Of a stretch of 64,000 nucleotides of DNA, positions 11,501 through 23,500 are shown in pieces (positions within the stretch are counted from its first letter, which is position 1; the number at the start of each line of letters is the position of its first letter). Below the pieces are notes generated by a model. That model saw only the letters and a list, made by a program, of their open reading frames with translations. It did not search any database and was not told the origin of the DNA. The position numbers and the translations under genes were made by a program. Source of the stretch: Schistosoma mansoni (lineage: Eukaryota; Platyhelminthes; Trematoda; Strigeidida; Schistosomatidae); assembly GCF_000237925.1 (NCBI RefSeq), contig NW_017386051.1, forward strand, positions 1 through 64,000, given 5' to 3'.

Positions 11501-14500
11501 GTTGGTTAATGCAGAGATCGACTGACTGAATGACAGTGGTTGCGTTGGCGAGTGTTCGCAATGCAAATGTGTCGATGGTGAATGTGATGGTGAGTGTCGA
11601 CAGCGTGTTAATGTTGGTGTGTAGCTGAATGCATGATCACGATCGGTGGTGTAGTGGATTCAGAGAATCAGAGATTCAGAGAATCAGAGATTCAGAGATT
11701 CACACTAATTGTAGGCACAGTGACACGGATGTGGGATGACGAGAGGGTGGATGGTATGTGTGATGTGTGTTTTGTGTGTGGAATTGTGACGTTGTGTGAA
11801 AGCACTGTGTTGTTTTTGTCACGGAGTTGTGTAGATGGTGTTGCAGTGGTTGATGCATTGGTAGTTGTTGTATTGTATGTTGTTGTTTGTGTAGGCGTAG
11901 ATATTGGTGTGATGATGTTGTTGGAGACGGTGGCATAAGTGTCGGTATTTGGTGTTGCATTGATAGTTATGTTGGTGGTGTGACCTGAGACAGAGGATGT
12001 GACTGGCATATTGCGAGACAATGTGAGATGATGTTGATTTGTGACGAGTGTACTAAATTGGGGTTGGTTGGGGTGTTTGTGTTTGTGAGTTTTCTTCATT
12101 TTTTCTTTTATTTGTTCTTTTGTTTTTTTCTTTTTTTTTTTGTTTTTATTTTCTTTTTTTTTTTTATTTTCTTTTTTTTNNNNNNNNNNNNNNNNNNNNN
12201 NNNNNNNNNNNNNNNNNNNNNNNNNNNNNNNNNNNNNNNNNNNNNNNNNNNNNNNNNNNNNNNNNNNNNNNNNNNNNNNNNNNNNNNNNNNNNNNNNNNN
12301 NNNNNNNNNNNNNNNNNNNNNNNNNNNNNNNNNNNNNNNNNNNNNNNNNNNNNNNNNNNNNNNNNNNNNNNNNNNNNNNCTTGACTGTTTCTTCTGCAAA
12401 TACCAGACCGTCTTCTCTGATTTTTACTGTTCATGCATTTTCGTACCGATTGCGCTTCGTTTCTGTTCTTTCCTTATTGATCTTCTGCCAAAATACATTC
12501 TATGTCTGACCATCGCCATATACTACTTATATGGATATAAGTAGACCACACCACGGTGGCAACATTGGCTACGATGCGGATGACCGACCCGTCATCAACT
12601 ACTACTGCAGCTACTTTCGGTAGGTCCGAATTGTTTTGCAATACACCAATCGCCCTCCACACCTGTTCTCACACCTCATTCAACACGTGTTCACATGACA
12701 TGTGTGTTCGTGTTGAGTGCATAAACTGACTGTCTCACTGATTGACACATCGACCGACTGACTGTTTGATCAACGTGTTGATTGATTGATGGATTGATTG
12801 GTAGACGTATTGATTGACTGATTGACTGATTGATTGATGAGATGATTGAGTGACTGGTTGGTTAATGCAGAGATCGACTGACTGAATGACAGTGGTTGCG
12901 TTGGCGAGTGTTCGCAATGCAAATGTGTCGATGGTGAATGTGATGGTGAGTGTCGACAGCGTGTTAATGTTGGTGTGTAGCTGAATGCATGATCACGATC
13001 GGTGGTGTAGTGGATTCAGAGAATCAGAGATTCAGAGAATCAGAGATTCAGAGATTCACACTAATTGTAGGCACAGTGACACGGATGTGGGATGACGAGA
13101 GGGTGGATGGTATGTGTGATGTGTGTTTTGTGTGTGGAATTGTGACGTTGTGTGAAAGCACTGTGTTGTTTTTGTCACGGAGTTGTGTAGATGGTGTTGC
13201 AGTGGTTGATGCATTGGTAGTTGTTGTATTGTATGTTGTTGTTTGTGTAGGCGTAGATATTGGTGTGATGATGTTGTTGGAGACGGTGGCATAAGTGTCG
13301 GTATTTGGTGTTGCATTGATAGTTATGTTGGTGGTGTGACCTGAGACAGAGGATGTGACTGGCATATTGCGAGACAATGTTGAGATGATGTTGATTTGTG
13401 ACGAGTGTACTAATTGTGGTTGTTTGTGTGTTTGTGTGTGTTCTCTCTGCTTCTGTACAGACACATCGACAGGCGTTAGGACTGAGACCAGCAGCGTCGG
13501 GCACACAGACACAAGTGCGGCGTCAGAACTCAGTCAACCGAACACCACTAGCACTAGTACGAGCACAAGCAAGAGCACGAGCATGGGCACGAGCACTAGC
13601 ACTAGCACCTCCGCCACCACAAGCACAGCATTGACGCCGTCGACGACGATGACCACGGTGGCAACATTGGCTACGATGCGGATGACCGACCCGTCATCAA
13701 CTACTACTGCAGCTACTTTCGGTAGGTCCGAATTGTTTTGCAATACACCAATCGCCCTCCACACCTGTTCTCACACCTCATTCAACACGTGTTCACATGA
13801 CATGTGTGTTCGTGTTGAGTGCATTGACTGACTGTCTCACTGATTGACACATCGACCGACTGACTGTTTGATCAACGTGTTGATTGATCGATGGATTGAT
13901 TGGTAGACGTATTGATTGACTGATTGACTGATTGATTGATGAGATGATTGAGTGACTGGTTGGTTAATGCAGAGATCGACTGACTGAATGACAGTGGTTG
14001 CGTTGGCGAGTGTTCGCAATGCAAATGTGTCGATGGTGAATGTGATGGTGAGTGTCGACAGCGTGTTAATGTTGGTGTGTAGCTGAATGCATGATCACGA
14101 TCGGTGGTGTAGTGGATTCAGAGAATCAGAGATTCAGAGAATCAGAGATTCAGAGATTCACACTAATTGTAGGCACAGTGACACGGATGTGGGATGACGA
14201 GAGGGTGGATGGTATGTGTGATGTGTGTTTTGTGTGTGGAATTGTGACGTTGTGTGAAAGCACTGTGTTGTTTTTGTCACGGAGTTGTGTAGATGGTGTT
14301 GCAGTGGTTGATGCATTGGTAGTTGTTGTATTGTATGTTGTTGTTTGTGTAGGCGTAGATATTGGTGTGATGATGTTGTTGGAGACGGTGGCATAAGTGT
14401 CGGTATTTGGTGTTGCATTGATAGTTATGTTGGTGGTGTGACCTGATACAGATGATGTGACTGGCATATTGCGAGACAATGTTGAGATGATGTTGATTTG

Positions 14501-17500
14501 TGACGAGTGTACTAATTGTGGTTGTTTGTGTGTCTGTGTGTGTTCTCTCTGCTTCCGTACAGACACATGCACCGGCGTTAGGACTGAGACCAGCATCGTC
14601 TGGACACACAAACACAAGTGCGGCGTCAGAACTCAGTCAACCGAACACCACTATTCCTAGTACTAGCTCCATCCATATCTCAAGCATGGCCACTAGCACT
14701 ACCACTAGCACCTCCGCCACCTCAATCACAACATTGACTCCGTCAACGACGATGACCACGGTGAGCAAGTTGGCTACGATGCGGATGACCGACCCGTCAT
14801 CTACTACTACTGCTGCTACTTTCGATAAGACCGAATTGTTTTGCACTACACCTATCGCCCTCCACACCTGTTCTNNNNNNNNNNNNNNNNNNNNNNNNNN
14901 NNNNNNNNNNNNNNNNNNNNNNNNNNNNNNNNNNNNNNNNNNNNNNNNNNNNNNNNNNNNNNNNNNNNNNNNNNNNNNNNNNNNNNNNNNNNNNNNNNNN
15001 NNNNNNNNNNNNNNNNNNNNNNNNNNNNNNNNNNNNNNNNNNNNNNNNNNNNNNNNNNNNNNNNNNNNNNNNNNTGTTATTGTGGTAAATGTTAATAACA
15101 CTCTAATAGTAAGGCTAATGACAAGTGTAATGATAATGTTATTGACAAAAACACTAATAATGAAGAAAATAACAATGATAATAATACTACTACTGACAAT
15201 AACAATATTATTATTATTATCAATAATCATAACGGTAGTAGTAGTAGTATTCGTGACATGAATATCAATATGATTACTCTCATTGACGTGAAATGCTTCA
15301 TTCCTTTCCATTTGTAGAGATCTCCGAGTTTGAGGTGGATATGTTGATCTACATTGAAGAACTTAAAGTGCCCATGAATTGGTCATCTGATCTGTCTAAT
15401 CAGTCAAGTGTCATGTACAGAAATTTATCGACGTCAATTTGTGACCTGGTAGGTGTGCATTCGTTATGTTTATTGTGTTCTGTATGTAGTGGTATGCAGT
15501 AATCAGAGAAGCAGTGTGTGAATTTTCCGAAGCACATCAGTGTACTGAACAAATCATTCTGTGAAACGAAGGGAGTAGACATCTCCAGAAGAGAGGGGCA
15601 TAGTTCAAAGCAAGTTGATGATTGTGTAATACACAGACTGAGTTAGTAAGTAGGTGTGGATGTGTGTAGGTCGGAACTAAAGTATGTAAGAAAGCAATCA
15701 GTTAGTCAGTGGGTAAGAAGGTAGTAGTTAGTAAGTAGGTGAGCAAGTGGTGAGTTAGTAGTCATATAAGTGTGAGATTGAAGCCAGTTGTGATGAGTTG
15801 GTGTATTGAGTGGTGTTCACATTGGTAGTGTGAGCGTCGGTTATTCGAGTGAATAAGCCAGGTATTGTCAGTGATTGTCCATTTGTGAAGTGGTAGTCGT
15901 GCAGTTAGTCATCATAATGATGATAACGACGATGAGCATCCGTGGATACCGGTCTCGATGAACATTGTAGTTGTGGTGTTGATATATGAAGAAGCGACCA
16001 ACGTGTAGACAAACTGAAAAACTGACTGACTGACTGATTGTGTATTCTGTGTAATTTTGTTTCGCATGTTGCAGCTATTGAACGGTCTACGTCTGGGTAA
16101 TGAAGAGATCTCTCGAGGTGCTACTTGTGTTCATGTCGTCTTCATTCGGATCATCATCTGGATTGACAGTGTCGGTCAAGCTCATACAGACACGGGTGCC
16201 AATCGTGTCTCAATCGAAGCTGTTCGAGTGATTGTGAGTGTGCAGTTGCGTCTGTCCCGTGGATCACAACCAACTGAGACTGATCTCAAGGAGACTCTGA
16301 TTCGTGGATGCACACTCCTGAATATCAGGAGCGGACCAAGTTTGAGAAACATCACAGTATATCGTAAGTTGTCAATTGTTGTTGTCCATTATTTTCTCAA
16401 TGATATGATTTGATATGGCATGGTATGTTGTGGTATGTTATGGTATGGTACGGTATGATAGTGAGGAGAGACACCGACTGTGGTGCTATTGAAATAGGAG
16501 GGCAGTGACAGTATTGCTTATCACCTGATTGTTCTCATTTTCAGATGTGCGCAACTGTTGAATGGAAACGTAGGTGTGTAGATAGTGACTGACTTGCTGA
16601 TGGATGAGGAGGTGTGAGATTCGCCAGTTCTCTAAGGTCACATGCATTTCGGTGATGTTGAAGATGTTGAGTGTTTGTGGCTTACGATGTACGGTGTAGC
16701 CTTTCTATAATGCTATCGTGTTGTGTTGCATTGGTTTGTGAAGGTTTTTTAAATTGTGAAGAGTGAATCTGTGTGTTAAGAAGAGATGAGTTTGTATGGG
16801 TGTTTGTTATTGCATGTTGGTTTATTGATTGAAGGATAACACAAATAAGATACTTCGAACGCATATTACTTCGATGACATTTGTTGCTGCCTGAATTATG
16901 GTTTTCATTTTCGTAATGCGTGCTAAGGTCACTGGGTGTCGCTGGGTGTCTATATATAAAGTGAGTTTTCATGTTTTAAGCTTCGGCTTCTGTTCGGAAT
17001 ATAGAGCTGCAATGAAGACTCAGTCTTCTCCATCTCAAATAAGCGTGTAGACTATCTAAGTCGAAGCGTTGTTGTGCACTAGTTGGAGTTCTGTTGAGTC
17101 CGACAAACAACATTTTGTTAGCAGAATAATTTAAGTCGTCGAAATATCAACCACCGTAGTCCCGTATCGAAGCTGACACGAAGATATTACTGGCTGACGA
17201 ATACAACTACATGTGTTTTCTGTTTAATTCAACAGGTCCACGAACAAGCACTGTGGCAGCGACTGACGGTCTCGAACAAACAGAAACAAGTGCCTCGACA
17301 GAATCGAGTCAGCCGATCAGGACAACGTCGACGGAGACGATGACAATATCGACTGTGCGGATGACCAGCCCGTCATCAACTACTGCTGGATCTGCTTTCG
17401 GTAGGTTCATATTATGTTGCAAGACAACAAGTGCTGTGCACATATTTTTTCCCATACACGCTCACACGGAATATGATACTGTGAACTGTCTGATGAGTGC

Positions 17501-20500
17501 TTGAATTTTTGTCTATTTATATAGATACTGATAGATCAGATGTCATATATTCGATATCAAATTGAAAGATTTATCAAAACACGTGTTCACATGACATGTG
17601 TGTTCGTGTTGAGTGCATTGACTGACTGTCTCACTGATTGACACATCGACCGACTGACTGTTTGATCAACGTGTTGATTGATCGATGGATTGATTGGTAG
17701 ACGTATTGATTGACTGATTGACTGATTGATTGATGAGATGATTGAGTGACTGGTTGGTTAATGCAGAGATCGACTGACTGAATGACAGTGGTTGCGTTGG
17801 CGAGTGTTCGCAATGCAAATGTGTCGATGGTGAATGTGATGGTGAGTGTCGACAGCGTGTTAATGTTGGTGTGTAGCTGAATGCATGATCACGATCGGTG
17901 GTGTAGTGGATTCAGAGAATCAGAGATTCAGAGAATCAGAGATTCAGAGATTCACACTAATTGTAGGCACAGTGACACGGATGTGGGATGACGAGAGGGT
18001 GGATGGTATGTGTGATGTGTGTTTTGTGTGTGGAATTGTGACGTTGTGTGAAAGCACTGTGTTGTTTTTGTCACGGAGTTGTGTAGATGGTGTTGCAGTG
18101 GTTGATGCATTGGTAGTTGTTGTATTGTATGTTGTTGTTTGTGTAGGCGTAGATATTGGTGTGATGATGTTGTTGGAGACGGTGGCATAAGTGTCGGTAT
18201 TTGGTGTTGCATTGATAGTTATGTTGGTGGTGTGACCTGAGACAGAGGATGTGACTGGCATATTGCGAGACAATGTTGAGATGATGTTGATTTGTGACGA
18301 GTGTACTAATTTGTGGTTGTTTGTGTGTTTGGGTGTGTTCTCTCTGCTTCTGTACAGACACATCGACAGGCGTTTAGGACTGAAAACCAGCAGCGGTCTG
18401 GCACACAGAACCAAGTTGGGGGGTCAGAACCTCGGTCAACCGAACACCACTAGCCACCTGGACGAGGCAACAGCCAGAAGCCCAAGCATGGGCACGAGCA
18501 CTAGCACTAGCACCTCCGCCACCACAAGCACAGCATTGACGCCGTCGACGACGATGACCACGGTGGCAACATTGGCTACGATGCGGATGACCGACCCGTC
18601 ATCAACTACTACTGCAGCTACTTTCGGTAGGTCCGAATTGTTTTGCAATACACCAATCGCCCTCCACACCTGTTCTCACACCTCATTCAACACGTGTTCA
18701 CATGACATGTGTGTTCGTGTTGAGTGCATTGACTGACTGTCTCACTGATTGACACATCGACCGACTGACTGTTTGATCAACGTGTTGATTGATCGATGGA
18801 TTGATTGGTAGACGTATTGATTGACTGATTGACTGATTGATTGATGAGATGATTGAGTGACTGGTTGGTTAATGCAGAGATCGACTGACTGAATGACAGT
18901 GGTTGCGTTGGCGAGTGTTCGCAATGCAAATGTGTCGATGGTGAATGTGATGGTGAGTGTCGACAGCGTGTTAATGTTGGTGTGTAGCTGAATGCATGAT
19001 CACGATCGGTGGTGTAGTGGATTCAGAGAATCAGAGATTCAGAGAATCAGAGATTCAGAGATTCACACTAATTGTAGGCACAGTGACACGGATGTGGGAT
19101 GACGAGAGGGTGGATGGTATGTGTGATGTGTGTTTTGTGTGTGGAATTGTGACGTTGTGTGAAAGCACTGTGTTGTTTTTGTCACGGAGTTGTGTAGATG
19201 GTGTTGCAGTGGTTGATGCATTGGTAGTTGTTGTATTGTATGTTGTTGTTTGTGTAGGCGTAGATATTGGTGTGATGATGTTGTTGGAGACGGTGGCATA
19301 AGTGTCGGTATTTGGTGTTGCATTGATAGTTATGTTGGTGGTGTGACCTGAGACAGAGGATGTGACTGGCATATTGCGAGACAATGTTGAGATGATGTTG
19401 ATTTGTGACGAGTGTACTAATTGTGGTTGTTTGTGTGTTTGTGTGTGTTCTCTCTGCTTCTGTACAGACACATCGACAGGCGTTAGGACTGAGACCAGCA
19501 GCGTCGGGCACACAGACACAAGTGCGGCGTCAGAACTCAGTCAACCGAACACCACTAGCACTAGTACGAGCACAAGCAAGAGCACGAGCATGGGCACGAG
19601 CACTAGCACTAGCACCTCCGCCACCACAAGCACAGCATTGACGCCGTCGACGACGATGACCACGGTGGCAACATTGGCTACGATGCGGATGACCGACCCG
19701 TCATCAACTACTACTGCAGCTACTTTCGGTAGGTCCGAATTGTTTTGCAATACACCAATCGCCCTCCACACCTGTTCTCACACCTCATTCAACACGTGTT
19801 CACATGACATGTGTGTTCGTGTTGAGTGCATTGACTGACTGTCTCACTGATTGACACATCGACCGACTGACTGTTTGATCAACGTGTTGATTGATCGATG
19901 GATTGATTGGTAGACGTATTGATTGACTGATTGACTGATTGATTGATGAGATGATTGAGTGACTGGTTGGTTAATGCAGAGATCGACTGACTGAATGACA
20001 GTGGTTGCGTTGGCGAGTGTTCGCAATGCAAATGTGTCGATGGTGAATGTGATGGTGAGTGTCGACAGCGTGTTAATGTTGGTGTGTAGCTGAATGCATG
20101 ATCACGATCGGTGGTGTAGTGGATTCAGAGAATCAGAGATTCAGAGAATCAGAGATTCAGAGATTCACACTAATTGTAGGCACAGTGACACGGATGTGGG
20201 ATGACGAGAGGGTGGATGGTATGTGTGATGTGTGTTTTGTGTGTGGAATTGTGACGTTGTGTGAAAGCACTGTGTTGTTTTTGTCACGGAGTTGTGTAGA
20301 TGGTGTTGCAGTGGTTGATGCATTGGTAGTTGTTGTATTGTATGTTGTTGTTTGTGTAGGCGTAGATATTGGTGTGATGATGTTGTTGGAGACGGTGGCA
20401 TAAGTGTCGGTATTTGGTGTTGCATTGATAGTTATGTTGGTGGTGTGACCTGAGACAGAGGATGTGACTGGCATATTGCGAGACAATGTTGAGATGATGT

Positions 20501-23500
20501 TGATTTGTGACGAGTGTACTAATTGTGGTTGTTTGTGTGTTTGTGTGTGTTCTCTCTGCTTCTGTACAGACACATCGACAGGCGTTAGGACTGAGACCAG
20601 CAGCGTCGGGCACACAGACACAAGTGCGGCGTCAGAACTCAGTCAACCGAACACCACTAGCACTAGTACGAGCACAAGCAAGAGCACGAGCATGGGCACG
20701 AGCACTAGCACTAGCACCTCCGCCACCACAAGCACAGCATTGACGCCGTCGACGACGATGACCACGGTGGCAACATTGGCTACGATGCGGATGACCGACC
20801 CGTCATCAACTACTACTGCAGCTACTTTCGGTAGGTCCGAATTGTTTTGCAATACACCAATCGCCCTCCACACCTGTTCTCACACCTCATTCAACACGTG
20901 TTCACATGACATGTGTGTTCGTGTTGAGTGCATTGACTGACTGTCTCACTGATTGACACATCGACCGACTGACTGTTTGATCAACGTGTTGATTGATCGA
21001 TGGATTGATTGGTAGACGTATTGATTGACTGATTGACTGATTGATTGATGAGATGACTGAGTGACTGGTTGGTTAATGCAGAGATCGACTGACTGAATGA
21101 CAGTGGTTGCGTTGGCGAGTGTTCGCAATGCAAATGTGTCGATGGTGAATGTGATGGTGAGTGTCGACAGCGTGTTAATGTTGGTGTGTAGCTGAATGCA
21201 TGATCACGATCGGTGGTGTAGTGGATTCAGAGAATCAGAGATTCAGAGAATCAGAGATTCAGAGATTCACACTAATTGTAGGCACAGTGACACGGATGTG
21301 GGATGACGAGAGGGTGGATGGTATGTGTGATGTGTGTTTTGTGTGTGGAATTGTGACGTTGTGTGAAAGCACTGTGTTGTTTTTGTCACGGAGTTGTGTA
21401 GATGGTGTTGCAGTGGTTGATGCATTGGTAGTTGTTGTATTGTATGTTGTTGTTTGTGTAGGCGTAGATATTGGTGTGATGATGTTGTTGGAGACGGTGG
21501 CATAAGTGTCGGTATTTGGTGTTGCATTGATAGTTATGTTGGTGGTGTGACCTGAGACAGAGGATGTGACTGGCATATTGCGAGACAATGTTGAGATGAT
21601 GTTGATTTGTGACGAGTGTACTAATTGTGGTTGTTTGTGTGTTTGTGTGTGTTCTCTCTGCTTCTGTACAGACACATCGACAGGCGTTAGGACTGAGACC
21701 AGCAGCGTCGGGCACACAGACACAAGTGCGGCGTCAGAACTCAGTCAACCGAACACCACTAGCACTAGTACGAGCACAAGCAAGAGCACGAGCATGGGCA
21801 CGAGCACTAGCACTAGCACCTCCGCCACCACAAGCACAGCATTGACGCCGTCGACGACGATGACCACGGTGGCAACATTGGCTACGATGCGGATGACCGA
21901 CCCGTCATCAACTACTACTGCAGCTACTTTCGGTAGGTCCGAATTGTTTTGCAATACACCAATCGCCCTCCACACCTGTTCTCACACCTCATTCAACACG
22001 TGTTCACATGACATGTGTGTTCGTGTTGAGTGCATTGACTGACTGTCTCACTGATTGACACATCGACCGACTGACTGTTTGATCAACGTGTTGATTGATC
22101 GATGGATTGGTTGGTAGACGTATTGATTGACTGATTGACTGATTGATTGATGAGATGATTGAGTGACTGGTTGGTTAATGCAGAGATCGACTGACTGAAT
22201 GACAGTGGTTGCGTTGGCGAGTGTTCGCAATGCAAATGTGTCGATGGTGAATGTGATGGTGAGTGTCGACAGCGTGTTAATGTTGGTGTGTAGCTGAATG
22301 CATGATCACGATCGGTGGTGTAGTGGATTCAGAGAATCAGAGATTCAGAGAATCAGAGATTCAGAGATTCACACTAATTGTAGGCACAGTGACACGGATG
22401 TGGGATGACGAGAGGGTGGATGGTATGTGTGATGTGTATTTGGTGTTGCCTAGATTTTTATTTCATTTTTATATTTTCTAAAGTTTTCACTTCATTTTTC
22501 CAACAATTTCGTCTACCAGCGTTCGTCCTCTTATAACTGGTAGTCTGCACTTCGCGTTTAATAACTTCTGAACATTTCTCCCTCATATCTACTTCAGATT
22601 ATTCTACTCTGAAATCAGGCGACACATTTTCTTCTTCTTTAACTACTGCTGAATCAAAAACAAATACAACAACCGAGGTTTCATCAACGACTATTACAAC
22701 GGAATCTGTCTATATCGGTAGAGGTAAGCATTTATCTACTCTTTTTTTATTTGTATTCATACTCTTCTATGATTGGGTTAACTTTTTCTCTGCATTTCGT
22801 TCCCAGATTAGTAGGAATAGCATCAGTTTTCCTCTTGTTACTAAAATTTAGTGCTGCCTACTTATTGTACTCACAAAGTAAGTCGTGATTTATGACCGAA
22901 CATGAACTGATAGATACAGATTACCGAATATTAAGCATGTGATATTCTTTCAGCCATTAGTTTATACTCACTGAGTGTGACTGCTTGTAAATGCGTTGAA
23001 TAAAATCTGGTCTAACATATACTTTGGTTCTATATTTTTATTCGTGATTCATATACTTGATGTAAGTTGATTCAGTTTGTATATAGTATGTCGTTTGATT
23101 ATTCAGTCTAGTGGTTGCAAAATCTCAATCAACGGTCGCTCATTAGCTTATTATAGTAGTATATCATTGCAAAAACAGGATTATTTCATTTCCCCGTCAC
23201 ATCATCTTTGCAAATGAAAACTTCTATAGTTGTAAAGATACTGATTTAAAAGTAATTATATTAATCCTAATAGCTAACTAATCATGGGACTGAATTTACA
23301 TTTTCCAACCTAAATTATATTTCTGAATATCTTATGGATTTCATATATGAAGTTCATTATCTTCTGATCTTCTGATTCAGTGCATATTTGTTTGTGAAGA
23401 TTTTAGTAACTTTATATAGCTGAAATCATGAGTCAATTGAAGCTAGACCACCATTGAAAACCTGGAAGCACTGAACGGCCGTTTCGTCCTATTATGGAAC

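Larger units (their letters stand above)
10125..14874 (+). repeat. Tandem cassette B array I (1102-bp unit)
   Basis: Near-identical units, each with one 261-nt Ser/Thr exon and an intron of about 840 bp. The intron holds GATT/GACT runs and a direct repeat of CAGAGAATCAGAGATT; the first unit (10565-10600) lacks one copy of it. Array I contains a 3' piece of one exon, one intact exon (11003), one disrupted by an LTR and a gap, one intact exon (13461) and one decayed exon (14563). Confidence 0.95.
17571..22450 (+). repeat. Tandem cassette B array II (1102-bp unit)
   Basis: Array starts abruptly at about 17576 (AACACGTGTTCACATGAC) within what is intron in array I, and ends at about 22437-22450 by a deletion that joins two points of the unit. 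It carries exons at 18358 (irregular), 19468, 20570 and 21672. The last three units differ by only a handful of bases. Confidence 0.95.
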
